The notes under the pieces were generated by a model. It was not told the origin of the DNA. It did no database searches and saw only the letters and a list, made by a program, of their open reading frames with translations. This document shows, piece by piece, positions 12,901-29,878 of a stretch of 64,000 bases of DNA. A program made the position numbers and the translations under genes. The DNA is from Hyalella azteca (taxonomy: Eukaryota; Arthropoda; Malacostraca; Amphipoda; Hyalellidae), in assembly GCF_000764305.2 (NCBI RefSeq), contig NW_025936638.1, forward strand, positions 31,836-95,835, in the 5' to 3' direction. The first letter of the stretch is position 1, and each line of letters opens with the position of its first letter.

Positions 12901-15900
12901 ACCTGTCGTAAGGGGCAGGGGGTGAGTCATGCAACTCCACAGGTCATGTAATATGGTGTGTAGAATCAACTGATTTGAGATCTCGTATCATAAAGTCAGT
13001 AAAGACACCTACTAAACACCTAATATATAGTACCGTAAAGCTTGATAAATTTCCAAAAAAAAATATCAATGTCACACGCTGCTACAAATGTGTACCGTAA
13101 TGAGATTTTGATAAAACGCAAGGCGTTTTTAAAGGATACGATACGGTATTCAGATTTAATAGATAGGAAATGTACAATTATCCTGATTTTGCAAAACGAG
13201 TTACAAAAATGTCCAATCTCTCTATCATTATAAATTAGTGATATTAAGGAGCAACGTTAAAACCCCAGCAAAGACCGAGGCCCAATGCAGCAGTAGCCGG
13301 TTATATCGAACGGATTCAACGTATTTGAAAATTCCCCAATTTATGTTTAGCTTGACCACAACATTCAGGCGCCTCTTGCTGGCGATGCCACGTATGTACC
13401 AGTAGCAGTTCATAGGAACAAGGATTCAACACATTCGATTATTTCACTGCTTATCGAATTATTAATTCGATAGGCAGTGTCAATTATGTTTTCACTGCTA
13501 AACTTGAAGCTGACATTAAGGCGCATGCTGGTGGCGATGGCGGTGTATTTGGCGAGGAGAGAAGCGTGGCAGTTCTGCAGCAGACGCTCGTACTCTGGCA
13601 AGCAAGCGTTCAGGTGACGCAGCAACGTCAGCAGACACATCACCGCACTGCTGTCGCCTCGCTGCATTGACTTCAGACCGCAACTGCTTACATGCTGAGA
13701 GATATGGGCAAAACTATAAGTCCCATGACATCGACAGGCATGTCCAAGTCTACTTATGAAAGTAATAATTTCTCACATGTCATCTAAATGCCTTATTTAG
13801 CAACGCAAATGTATTGGGTATCTGTGGAATAATACAACGCAATAATAATAATTTACTTGTAATAGTCCAGAAATAAACGCAGATGTACTAGAAATTGTAC
13901 TCAGCATCCTCACCTCGCCCTGTGCTGCCAGTTGATCGATGGGCTCACGCAGGAGCGTCTCTAAGGTGCTCACGTGACGCTGGGGTGGCACGAGCGCCTC
14001 GAGCTGCCGCTGTTCAAGAGCTCCCAGCCTCACCACCGCACTTACCTGTACACATTATAGTCCCTATAGTCTCTGGAGCGACTCTTGTTATCACTAAGTA
14101 GTAGTCGTAGGGGAGAGGTTTCTAGCGCTTCAGATCTTGTTATCACTAAACCTTAGCACTTTCATACAATGACTGTCTATGCTAGGGATCGGGAATTAAA
14201 TTTGAAATAGGCTAGTTAGGGAATTAAATTTTAAAATAACCAAAATTCAGGGTCAATTTTGGACGCATTTGCAGTCCGAACGAACACCTAAGACCGCACC
14301 TCTGGCCTACCCTGAGAATTAACCCTCTACCGCCTGACATGAATAATGGGTGCAATATTGTCACAAGCCTTACGGGCATGCTTCCAATTTATCAATCTAA
14401 ACTAATAAAGTCACGTGTTGCTTTGACTGTCCTCAGCAGGGACTCGAGAAGATCCCATAAAACTTTTTCACTCAACAATCCAGATCTTGAAGGCAAAGCA
14501 ATAACAATCACATAAATAAAAAAATAAAATAGATTAACATTAGTGAAAGTTTACAAACTTGTGCAAAGTAGAGCAGAACATCGCTGTCCTCGAGAGTTTC
14601 TTCTGCAGTCGCTGCCAAGCTAGGAGAAGCTGACCCACCTGAAATGAGATGAAAAAGTTAATCAATGTTTCTTATGCACAACATCCAGAATATAACTCTT
14701 ACCAGCTGATGGCGCAAATAGCGTAAATAACAAAAACTAATATCAGAAATATTTCGTGCAAGAAACTTTGTTGAAATTTAAAACATCGGACTTTGAAAAA
14801 AACTGAAAATCAGTGGCATACAAATGTGAGTAAGACTGCAGTAGGACTGCTGTGAAACACACAAAGAGTTTAGTTCCAGAACGTCAAGTCATATTTGGTG
14901 AAACACGGCAAAAGCAATGCAAGTAAATTGATGACAACTGAAATTTTCGCAAAAATACAGCAGCAAAAGTGAACCAAAATTTGGAAGTGACCGGTGGTGA
15001 AGTAATTATCCTAGGACCTAGGTCCTAGGGTTTCTACCTTCAAGTGTCAACGTGACAAAAATAGAGACACTTCGCCATAGGCTCCAAAACCTCAATGTAT
15101 TTAATTTTTATTATTTATCAAGTGTTGTAGGCATGTTATGGTGGATAGTGCGTTTTAAAAAAAATAAATTCAGCAGGGGCAGGAATGCTGGTGCTGGCAC
15201 AAGGCGGTTTATTGAACACCAAGAGCGCACAAGCAAGTCACGACACGAGACCTACAGCGGGCACTGAGGCAGCAGCCAGCACGAGTCCAGAACCCAAACT
15301 GTGCTGAGTTCTCTGCAACAGTGCAACAATCCTGTCAGCCAAATCAGGCTGCCTTTGCGTATCAAAACGTGTGAAGTGAACAACAGGTCACATCCAAGAA
15401 CTCTGTATCACAAGTCAATTCAACCGAACAGCGATTTTTTTACCAGTGAATAATTCAGATGTAAGAGGAAAGTATTTCTGAAATGCTTGTGATGTAGAAT
15501 ATAATAGGTCTAGAGAAATGTACGATTGAACTGACCAGCAGAGAAAGGCGACGCTGGCGAGTATGGAGAGAAAGGCGAGGTAGGAGTGCCACTTGTTGAC
15601 AGCAGGCCTGCTGAGCGGCCCTTGGCGCGTTGCAGCATCTGCATTGTGCGGCGCTCAAGCCTGACAGAGGAATAACTATATTATTTTTCTACAATGAGAT
15701 TATCGTGGCGTCTGGTTCAACCGAACTTCAAGGGAATGCTAAAATTTGAGAGATCTATGACTAAGTTCTATGGTGAGCAAGAAAATAAAAACAATACACG
15801 AGAATGGATGCTGGATAACTTTACCCCCCCTGAAAGTTAATTAGTAAATTTTAATCCATATTAAAAATTACTTAATGGATTGACTTTTGAGGATTTACAA

Positions 15901-18900
15901 AATTTATCATGGCATGAAGTACTTCAAAGAAACGTGTACTTGAATGAGCACAAAATTAGAGAACTTGAAAGTTGCCGCAGTAGGTATATTTTTAACAAGG
16001 TATACCGTATCTCAAATGAGTTATTTGTGACTATGTTCATAATTTATCATGCAATCATACCAGGCAAATACTTATTATGAAGCGGACACTGACATGTTAG
16101 TGAGTTTGTGTGAGCGACTCTTGGGGGTAAAATCAACTTTATTTGATGCAAGACGAGAGCGCAGCGTGGGGGCCGGTGAGTTGCCCACCATGCTGGATGG
16201 CGTCAGGCTCGTCAGACCTGAGGCAAGAGCTTGATATAATTGTAGCATGAACTCTTTCATCAGAGTGATATTTTCCAACTAAATTTGAAGGAAACAAAAG
16301 AAAAACTAGACTTTTGAATTGTTTTAGAGGCCGAATTTTTACACGGATTTGAGGTATGAAACATCTTGAAAATAAAATAAGCTAGAAATCACTCATCATC
16401 GTGAGTTCTCAATCATTGAGTGGAAAACGGCTAGCAATTTGTTCAAAAAGTTAAATCACCAATCATTTAATTGAAACCCGATGTAGTACAAAAAATTATC
16501 ATCAGAAAAAACAAATGAAAAAGTTAAATTCTGAATTTTTAAGAAAAGACGTTTGTGTAACTTCATCGAACATACAGTACTGAGATAATAAAAAGTTCGT
16601 CAGTGCCCACCAGCAGGCATGCCGCTAGCCAGGCCGCGGATGCCCCCGCGCTCGGCGCTGTTGTTTCGTTGATGGTCTCGAAGTGCCTGAAAAATACGCA
16701 GAACAAACGCAACCCATGAGGCGGCATAACTGATGCCCAATAGTAAACAAGCTCTAGTGAAATAGGAGCAACAATTAACCAATTATTATAAAATATACGT
16801 GAAATACAACAAATGCATAGCCGTCCATACACATGTTCGATAGAATTCAGTTAGAATTACAGTTGATCCTTAGGTTGACCGGGTTGACAATTGATAAAAA
16901 TTTGAATGCAATGCAAATTAAATTCAAAGTAACTATCAAAAATATTCTGCTTACTTTGAAACAAAGATTCTAGCAACAAGCTGCATCAGTGTAGCTTAAT
17001 TTTCTTTATCAATGAATAAAAAAAAAGTGAATTTGGGCAATTAGACCACAGCCAGACTACACCGGGCGAACCTGTCTGAAGAGAATACAGACTACATCTG
17101 GACAACTGACCTGAAGAGACTGCATCATAGTCTGGGATCTGATTTTGGCATAAACAGTGAGCTTGTCGGAGTGGGAATGCTTGTCCAGCCAGGCCGCAAT
17201 GAGAGCCAGATCGTCTCGTGCTGCAGCAGGTATAAGCTCTATGCTGGACAGGGCTTCTTCGCTGAGCTCTGCACATAACGCCTCAAGTTGGTGGTATTTG
17301 AGCAGTATATGAACCAAGTAAATCAATGAGACCACAAAATTTGAATAAATTTTATGTTTTTTACGCAATTGAGTACTGTTTCAAATGAGCAAGAAGTATT
17401 TTTGGAATTCACTACTTGAAATACTAACAAATTGAATTTGAATAAGCAGCCTTAAGGATAGCAGTTGGGCTCATACAAAAAAAAAAAAAAAAAACTGAGT
17501 GAAAATGCAAGCATCGTTATTCCTTACAAAAATAAAATAAATGTCTAGATGAAAAATCGAAACAATAGTCTTGCAGTTGTTGATTAAATTCAGAACAATA
17601 TTACGTACCTACATGTTATTGTAATTAAGCACTTTCAAATTTTTTTGGCAGTAGGAGGCAGCCATCACTGACCGTCTCCCTCGAGGGCTATGAGGTCAAG
17701 AGTCACAATTGGGTTGAGTGGCCGCTGATATTTCTTCAGCTCGTCCCGAAACTCGCGACCGAGAGCCTCACTGCCGGCATCAAACAGCGTGCACTGTAAA
17801 GCAAGTAAAACTTATAACAATGACTCAGTACGCACTGCAGTGAGTGACAGAAAGCGCATTTTCTCGTCGACGAAAACGTGAAGTCACGGACAGACGGACG
17901 GTCAGACAGACGGACACGACGAGCACAATAGGGAATTTTTAGCGCATTTTCTCTTCATAGAAAAAATGCACTATTGTGCTCGCCATGTCCGTCTGTCTGT
18001 CCGTCCGTGACTTCACGTTTTCGTCGATTTTAGGAAGCGGGCATGCATGTATCAAAGATACGACATCCTAGCTCTAATGCACTGTACTAATCGCAACGAA
18101 AACTGATTTATGCACGAGAAAATTCGCTTTCTGTCACTCACTGCCGTGAGTACTGAGTTATATTTTTCCAATAAATGAGAAAATGCGCTAACTAGAATTA
18201 AATTATGACCATCAACACGAATAAAAAAGCAGCTATTCCAAATTTTCTGCCCTCTCTCTAATGCCTATCCTATTTGTAAGAAGAATGAATAACGAAAGGA
18301 TAATATTAGTTATTAGCTTCATAGTCTTACAATCATAGAAAAAAAATCATGTCACCCATGATAAGTGTGAGAATTGAGTGTATCAATGAACGAAAATATT
18401 TTTAAACCTCATTCAAAATAATTTAACAAGGTATTTTGTTTTCCAGTGAAGCAACAATAACAGTTAGAAAAATTTTATAGTAATTTCAAATCCTAGAAAA
18501 GGAAAAGCAAATCTCACAACATTGCTGAGCTCAACACTCTGTGGGTTGTGTGATCTGAAATAATGGCAGGCCGCAGCCAGCTGATCCATTGCACGCAGAT
18601 AGCTGGCAACTCCTCCTCGACTCTCGCTGGGACGACCACTGCGGATTATGGCTTCAGTTTCACCTGAGGAAGAATGTAGGTGTGGATTAGACCAGAACAA
18701 AAACCACAGCTAAAAAGCTTGGTTATCTGGTAAATGTCAGTAAAGATTTAACCAACACACATTAGAGCAATGAAATTATCAAGCAAAGTTTCATAAGCAG
18801 CCAGAGTGCCTAAAAAATTTTAATTAATCATGAAATCCTTAATTTGAACCTGATGATAAACCTGATGCTTCTCAGATGGATTTTGATAATACAGAATGTA

Positions 18901-20115
18901 TTCATGAAATTATTGAATGTGGGGAAAACTAGAAGATTAAGGTTTTTATAAAAAACTACCAGCAATCAACACAAAATGTTGAAACTGTCATACTAGCCAT
19001 AATAGCCTTGACCTATGGTACCTATACGCCAGAATATAATTCGGCAAAAGAACATAATAAAAGTTGATGAATATCATCTATATACAAGTTAAGTTTTATT
19101 TTTAATAATGATTTATTATTTTCATTATTTTCATGATCCATTACTCTTAGGCTGGGATAGAATGAAGGACATAGTTTAATGATTACCAAAAATAGGAACA
19201 ATTGAAGAAAATATAGAAAATCAGTTGGCATGCAATAACAGGAAAAAATTTAAGTACTTTCAATGAATTTGAACTTCCTAGTTCATGATATTGACACACT
19301 TAATAATTTAAGGCTCGGACACCAACTATATTATATAGAGACAACTATGATACTAACCAGCAGCATTATAAAAAGACAGCACATGATCCAAGGCTGACAG
19401 GGTCTTCTCAATGTCTGAAAACAAATCAAATGAACATAACTAACTGCACTTGATCGAATGAATATACTCCTAGTCATAACACACTATAAGTTATAAGCAC
19501 TTCAAAAACCCCATAGATTGTGAACTAAAGTTTGATTTTGAAGAAGTAGTTCAAAATAATTACTTTGAATGACATCAATGAACAACTCTATCCATGACTT
19601 TGTAACAAACATTACCATTATTTCATCAAATTATTTCAAATAATTACCGATAACCAAACATATATATAAGCTAATTTAGTTGTAACGATGCCAATTTCAC
19701 ATGAAAATGAAATAATTTTCACTATTAAAGGAAAAAATTATTGGTTGACTTCAACAGACTGTGATGTCTCCGCTGAAGATTGCCAGTCTGTTGATAAACA
19801 GGAAGGATTGTGGTCTCAAGTTTGGCAAGGCGATGTTCAAATGAGTCAAGAATGGTCACCATGCCTCCAGCTGTTGTACTTGATCGATTCCCTAAATCTT
19901 GCAATGCCTTCAGACTCTCCATTTCCTGAAAATAGAAGAACATTTTTAGAAGTAAACCAATAAAAATTTGAGATATTTATCAATTTGAATTAGGCTCAGG
20001 GCACTGATTGCCCAAGATGATACTTTATCTCAATGAAATTTATTAATAAATTATTACAACGCACCTTATCAAGACGCTTCAAGACTCTGAATTTTCGTTC
20101 TGCAACCTGGTCCAT
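9998..20115 (-). CDS. Exo70: Exocyst complex component Exo70 (EXOC7)
   Basis: Exons, 5' to 3': 20115-20065 (start ATG), 19925-19760, 19414-19358, 18663-18518, 17793-17673, 17268-17111, 16686-16611, about 16217-16100 (donor unresolved), 15660-15536, 14638-14559, 14045-13914, about 13661-13510, an exon containing 12712-12683, then 12593-12461, 11771-11555, 10876-10765, 10524-10391 and 10100-9998 (TAA). Exo70 is the exocyst subunit that binds plasma-membrane phosphoinositides and helps tether secretory vesicles. Family landmarks are LETTILPVYQQTGNLQR and NIEKTLSALDHVLSFY in the N-terminal coil, SEALGREFRDELKKY, LIAAWLDKHSHSDKLTVYAKIRS, the helical core FRLNNYNYLLSTL, and the C-terminal YSGVPFSRNTEKYVKYTPAE. 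Phases fit at every resolved junction except around 16.1 kb and 12.7-13.5 kb. About 36 residues expected before NTLFFVQQLQ are not found, and that exon end lies inside a tandem array. The first residues MDQVAERKF replace the vertebrate N-terminus. Confidence 0.92.
11360..11515 (+). repeat. Dispersed repeat with GACAGACGGACGG core (copy 1)
   Basis: This intronic stretch shares TTCTCGTCGACGAAAACGT, GTCACGGACAGACGGACGG and GAGCACAATAG with 17820-17935. Its last part (TAAATGAGAAAATGCGCTAA) recurs at 18172-18192. It is a moderately repeated element of unknown class without coding capacity. Confidence 0.7.
12642..12735 (-). repeat. 38-bp tandem array of an Exo70 exon end plus its 5' splice site
   Basis: The plus-strand unit CACCTGCAGCTGCTG starts at 12642, 12680 and 12718, a 38-bp period with two full copies and one partial. 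Read on the minus strand, each full copy (12712-12683 and 12674-12645) encodes NTLFFVQQLQ followed directly by a GTGGGG donor. That peptide is the conserved Exo70 segment that precedes EYTSALGCILLED in the next exon (12593-12461). Upstream of the first copy there is only a truncated copy and another array, not the expected conserved residues. Confidence 0.8.
12734..12935. repeat. 37-38-bp G-rich minisatellite in Exo70
   Basis: GTGAGTC or ATGAGTC followed by a CACCACCTGTCGT block repeats with starts at 12734, 12771, 12808, 12846, 12884 and 12922. The period is 37-38 bp. It directly abuts the exon-derived array at 12642-12735. On the minus strand each unit contains CGACAGGTGGTG. Confidence 0.9.
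13305..13545. repeat. Diverged tandem duplication beside an Exo70 exon
   Basis: Unit A (about 13420-13545, overlapping the 3' end of an Exo70 exon) and unit B (about 13305-13400) align from GGATTCAAC through ACATTNAGGCGC and GGTGGCGATG / GCTGGCGATG. On the minus strand both read RLNV followed by V or S and a lysine. Unit B has no usable splice acceptor, so it looks like a decayed copy of the exon-intron boundary. Confidence 0.5.
17815..18192. mobile_element. Inverted pair of the GACAGACGGACGG repeat (foldback element)
   Basis: A plus-oriented copy (from CTCAGTACGCACTGCAGTGAGTG at about 17823) is followed by its reverse complement. GTCCGTCTGTCTGTCCGTCC lies at about 17986, and CACTCACTGCCGTGAGTACTGAG ends near 18160. 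The two arms form a long imperfect palindrome with an insertion of about 90 bp in the right arm. It sits in an Exo70 intron and is related to the single copy at 11360-11515. No coding sequence is present. Confidence 0.75.
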
Positions 20116-20734
20116 ATTGTGTTTGTATTTAATGCCAGAGGTGAAAAGTAAATTTACCTAAAAATGCAGACAAGATTATTAATAAAAATCAGAAAGGATA
20201 AGATAAATAATTAACTTTGCTTATGGCAACATTTCTTTAAAATACATAATTAAAAAAAATGCAGTATAACTTTGGATTCCTGCAATTGCCAAATCTTGAA
20301 ATAAACTTCAAGGTTATGATGGTGGTAATGATATTTTCTTTGAGGTACCCTAAATATATAACCTCATAAATGGGATATGGACATGGAGATCCAAGGTACC
20401 TATTCACTTATAGAATAACAAATTCTCATTGAGGTCATGAGGTGCAAGGCAGTTTACTATAGCAGGCAAAAAAAAAACTTCACAATACAACCAAGTTGTC
20501 AGTTCTTGAAAAATTGCAACAAAATTATTTACAAGACCAGAGACCCAGATGTTGCTTTGTAGTTTGTAAGCATTAGGTATAAAATTAGTGATGACTGAGG
20601 ACTTTAAGGTTGAATTAATGAGCAGCCAAAATAGAAAGGTGAGGTGGTGGTGGGCTGGTGGCTGGTGGTTACCGTGGGTAAATAATAGACCTACCTGTCC
20701 TACTACAATACTTCTGGCTTTTAATTTTCATTTG

Positions 20735-20965
20735 TACTCCTGCTAATTCAGGATTGGAATATCCCTTCTTGTTTCTGAAATCTCATGGCCAGTAGCCCCA
20801 ATGGGACAAATTTTCAATACATTTGGAATCTTGCAGCTTGATCATGCACTTTTGTTAACAATTAGATATGAGTTAATTCATCTAACAGAAATCGCACAGT
20901 TCCAGAAATGGTGAGAAAGCTCAAAGCTCTAGTTTCAGCCCTAATGGTAGAACTTTTCCATGCTT
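20735..20965 (-). repeat. LINE fragment (same family as 33.9 kb)
   Basis: TTTCTGAAATCTCATGGCC, GATCATGCACTTTTGTTAACAA and GATATGAGTTAATTCATCT match the segment at 33940-34035 and, inverted, 121-330. It is a short decayed copy without an open frame. Confidence 0.45.
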
Positions 20966-21424
20966 GCTGCTAATAATTTCAGTCCAAACTCCAAGTAGTA
21001 TAGGATTAATAGCTATAAAATACTAAAAATAGTAATAAATTATTATCCTTTTATATTGACTCATATATACTAGCTAAATGGTAACAAATCAGTGCTTGCC
21101 TGCAGCCTGATTGGATGTAGGCTAACAATTTTACCTAGTGTCTGGGCACTGCTTCAGGAGAGTCTGTGTCTGGCTCAGACTCAGCTCAGAGCCAGTCACT
21201 CAGTCCCAGTCAGTCTGTCAAACAGTCAAATCCTCAAGGCTCAGGCTGGTCTGCTCTAGCTGCCACTAAATTAACTAGAAACTACTCAAACAGTTCAAAC
21301 TAAAGGCTTCAGTCCTCGACTTGCTTACAGAACACCTTCCGTCACCTTGTACCTTCTAGGCCGCGCCGCTCGCGCGTAGTAAGCTAAGTACTACTGCACT
21401 GCACACTGCACAGGCACTGCCAGA

Positions 21425-21525
21425 CAGTGCCAGTGCCACTGTGCCAGCATCAGCGTGTGCAGTGCAGCAGTGCCAGTGCCACTGTGCCAGCATCAGCGTG
21501 TGCAGTGCAGCAGTGGCAGTGCCTG
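21425..21525. repeat. 44-bp tandem duplication (GTGCCAGTGCCACTG)
   Basis: AGTGCCAGTGCCACTGTGCC starts at 21425 and again at 21469, with near-identical following sequence. The unit is itself built from shorter CAGTGC blocks. Confidence 0.8.
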
Positions 21526-21964
21526 TTTGGTGTCTTCTGGCGCTTCTAATTAACGGAAGAGAAAACACAAGAAAGCCAGCATAGATCCCGAAACTAGACG
21601 GACCTTGAGGTTTAGTCCCGCCACCTTTGGATGAGATTACATATGTACTCGTAATATAAATTCTAATTCTCATATAAATTGATTGATTAGTTCGCTAATC
21701 AATCAATTTTATCTTGGACTAGTCGCACGTTAATGTTACGCTATAATAATAATGTATCGTGGCTCAACCGCCCCCCCCCCCCACGAACGTAGCTGAACTG
21801 CTGCTGAACCTGAACCACGCCAGCCCATCGCAAACTCCCAATTGCCATTTGCTAACATTCGCTCTTGAAGTTATGGGCGTCAGATGTTTATGTTGACACT
21901 GAAGTAGTAAGTTTCGAACCATAGCACGATGTTTTTTTTGCCTTTATTCAAGGGTCAGAGTAAG

Positions 21965-22353
21965 TTAAGGGGACCGGCTACCCTAAAATTTTTGGGCTCA
22001 TTTTAAAGCTTACTTTTTGACGCATCCAACGGTACCATAATCATTCCTCTATGTCGAAAAATGATTTCGTAACAGCCACCCGAAGGGAGGGAGTTTTTAG
22101 AGCCCTTAACTAAAGCCTATGGGATTAATTAGAAGGCTAGACACACTAAAAAGGAACGTCTGACGTAAAGCGGATTTCTAAAGTCCCCCTTTTTAGCCGT
22201 TTTCTATGAATTTCACGTTTTCTATCAATTTTTTCGAAAAATTCATAGGAGCAAAATGTTATTTTTTTTTACATTTTACGTATGTATGTGAAGTTTCATG
22301 ATGATCGAATAATAACTGTAGAAGTTTTTCCGGAGGGTAGCCGGTCCCCTTAA
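21965..22353. mobile_element. TTAA-flanked MITE, piggyBac-like ends
   Basis: The 381-bp interior is bounded by GGGGACCGGCTACCCT and its reverse complement. Both ends are flanked by TTAA (21965-21968 and 22350-22353), the target site of piggyBac-type transposases. There is no coding capacity. The same ends occur at 34350 and 38053. Confidence 0.85.
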
Positions 22354-22849
22354 GACAAACCAATCAATACGAGATAGAACAATCTCAAGGCATGTAAATT
22401 AGTAATTTCTCGTCCATGAATAGAGTGAGCAGTTTTACCATTATTTAATGAATGAATCGATGAAATTTTTTGATAAAACTGATAGAACTGCAACAGTTGC
22501 AACTTGCAGTCATTAACCAGATTGAATGATAAATTTAACCCCAAAGCAAATAGGGTACATTATCCTGCTGTAATGATCGTTTATTTGTGAATAACATATA
22601 GAAGATCAATCTTTTTGCACTATTCTCAAGCCGATCCGCAATAGGCGTTTCTTCACTGTCTATAATGAAGAAAAAAGACCAGGGCTTATTTCGCCAAGAT
22701 TATAAGATCAGCTTTGGCTTTGGATTTGGGGCGCGGTGACTCTGTTCTGAAGAAGGACTTTCCAGACTCAGGCCTTTCAACGGCCATCAGCCACGCATCG
22801 CATATTCATTTTATTTGTAGGAAGGAGAAAGGGAGACCTAGCCAGGTAG

Positions 22850-23437
22850 AAGCGACATTAAAGGAGAGACTAGATGGGTGAGAAAGTTTGCGTTAAGGGT
22901 GAGATGTAGAAAAAACAAGGGGAAGATGAATTCAAGAAGGAATTTATATGGTTTATTATTTATATATCCCATTTATTGCACTGTAAACTTTACATCTAAA
23001 TTAGTTACGTGACCTCTTAGGCTCTGAATGACTATTTGTATTCTATTAATATATTATTGATGCGGTTATTCTTATTTCATCACTGCTTTGTTTTCCTTAC
23101 ACATCCGGTCTCCATCTTGTCAGCCTCCTCCCCTTCCTCATTCTCCATGCACTCTCGAAAAATCGCTTTCCCTCTCCCCTCTGTCACACATAAAACATAT
23201 ATCCTCTCTTTTTTCATTCCACCTGTATGTCCGTGCATTCACACTCAAAGCATTTGCTCTCGCACAGAACAGTAGGTCTCCACCTCTACTTCCATCATAT
23301 ATGTACTCATACATACCTTGGATCTCATTCATCTTGTACAATTTCAAGCTGTCCTTTCTTTTCATTCCTTGCTTCCAAACTCTTAAAGAACATGATTTCA
23401 CTCTCTTTTCTATTACTTCCATTCTTTGACATACCAT
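22850..23437 (-). pseudogene. Non-LTR retrotransposon C-terminal fragment
   Basis: An open stretch of 99 codons on the minus strand (23437-23138) reads KDSLKLYKMNEIQGM, DGSRGGDLLFCARANALSVNART and YRWN...CFMC. This resembles the region after the reverse transcriptase in Jockey/R1-type LINEs, where a short Cys-rich segment follows. It then loses frame. The assignment is from remembered family pattern only. Confidence 0.5.
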
Positions 23438-25109
23438 TCAATCCCTGTTGCACCCTGTACTGTTATCATCCATTCCTCTCTTGGCACCTCATAGGCCGCC
23501 TTCAAACTTGATTTAATTGCATTTGTGTTCATCTCGTACATTCGTCTGCGCAAAAGAGTAGAGACGCTCATGATCTTTGTATTAAAATTTCATGCAGATT
23601 CTTTGGCTCCTCGCAGCACGTAACCAGAACAGCAGTGCACTCCGATGACGATCGTGTCTCATGATAAGGATGGCGTATACATACAATTTAGTTTATATTT
23701 TTGCATATGCCTTAATAATAACAGTGATCACAGTGAGCGGCAGATTTCCTCAGGTAGTATCAGCATAACCTGATGGAGAGGCTACTAACTCGATCATCGC
23801 CCTCATCACGTGACAGTGCCGCCGGCATGCAAAGCAGTACGCTCATTTGACAGCTGTGTCCATTGAAATATTGATGCAAGGTAAAAAAAATCCCGCCAAC
23901 TCGAGAATTTAAAATCAATCATGGGTTTCACATAATATCATGGATCTCGACTCGTAATCGCAACACACACCACTGAATGATACTTTACCGACAATGCACA
24001 ATCATCACATCAACGAAAAACGTCGTTTTTCATTGAATTAAAAAGTTCATTCTACAAGATTTTTGTTCCTCATTGTTCGATAAGGACAACTTTAGACGAC
24101 AAGACTGTAGTCAGAAGTCTGGTACAATATACCTTCTATTTCAGACAAGTTACGTCTATCTTTCTAATCATTGCACGCAGCATCTTTCTCAAGTTTTTCA
24201 TCGTCAAAAACCAAGACCTGGGCAGAGACTAACAAATCGAGCAAAACATTGTTGCGACACGAGTGAACATAGATCGATTTTCAACACATAACATTCCAAG
24301 GACTTAGAAAAAGGAAATGACTTTCAATGTTATTTACATGAAATGTATCGAACAGGAAGACCGTGGCTCACTGACAAGTATTTTACAGCTGAATTTAAAT
24401 TATTTTCAGCTTAATATTATTTAAACAATAGTGTTTGTTAGGAAATTTTGGATCAGGAATGCGAGTACACGTTCACGAGGTAATAAAACGATTATCTAGC
24501 AGGAATGAATTAATCTAGCGAAGATCTGTTTATCTGACAAAACGTGAAAAGCTAATATTGCTGACCATGCTAGCACGGATTATTTAAGCGCGAATTAAAA
24601 ATTTATACAGCATGGCATTTGAAATAAATTTCATGAAATTTGAAAGAGATGAAGCCAATTTCAGAAATTTTCAGGAAATTGATGTCAAAGAACTGAAGTG
24701 CTTGCTGCTTACATTTCTTCCGAGAATGTTCGGGCTTTGCTTACCAGGCAAAATTTTGAAAGTGCAGAGGAATGATACTTTTTTTGGTATTATAAAGACC
24801 GAAATATTCAATAAATAACAATTCACTTATGTGATGGAAGAAACAGTACAAGTGTGAATTTAGAATGATTCGATATGGATATCTTTCAAGCCATAACATT
24901 CCTAAACTATAATAAATCCTAACTGCTCATTTGTATTTAACTAAAAATGTTTCGTTTGAGTTGATAAATTTATAATATCGAAGCACGATTAACAACCTTC
25001 TACCTCAATAAAAGATGTCCACATTTTGTTCAAATGGTGTGCCAAAAATGTATTCTAATTTATAGTACGTTCGAGGAACGGAACTAAAAGGTATGAATAA
25101 AGTAGGGAG

Positions 25110-29647
<4,538 letters not shown>

Positions 29648-29878
29648 GACTGCAGGAGTCTGATAGTTGAGTTATACAATCAAGTTCAATAAACTAAAAC
29701 CAGTAAAGAAGCCTATGGAGGAAGAGCAGGACATGAACAAGTCTGGAGATATCAGTCCACATATAGTAGGAAAGCTGTGGTCTTTCTGAAGAACATTCAT
29801 TATAAGAGTAATTAATTTTCACAAGCTGCTGTTCATCATCTTTGACATTTTCATAATGACTGTGCGGGAGTTGACATA
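29648..29878. promoter_or_regulatory. Presumed CDC5L 5' flank, interrupted by a hAT insertion
   Basis: Only about 230 bp separates the CDC5L start codon from the hAT target duplication at 29879. The core promoter and 5' untranslated region must lie here unless the gene has an upstream untranslated exon. No TATA box or other named motif is clear. Confidence 0.35.

Larger units (their letters stand above)
20116..25109. other. Intergenic region between Exo70 and CDC5L
   Basis: The two genes point the same way (minus), so this holds the Exo70 5' untranslated exon and promoter and the CDC5L 3' flank. A splice-acceptor-like TTTTTAG at about 20158 suggests the Exo70 5' untranslated region is spliced. 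The rest contains LINE remains (20735-20965, 22850-23437), a 44-bp tandem duplication at 21425-21512, a poly-C run at 21771-21782 and a TTAA-flanked MITE. No additional gene is supported. Confidence 0.6.

Noticed and set aside
13228..13413. Possible mutually exclusive Exo70 exon (YIRGIASKRRLNV)
   Set aside because: No AG acceptor precedes it and the similarity continues into intronic sequence, so it is a diverged duplication.
21356..21673. Minus-strand frame of 105 codons
   Set aside because: It overlaps a 44-bp tandem duplication of CAGTGC blocks and shows no domain.
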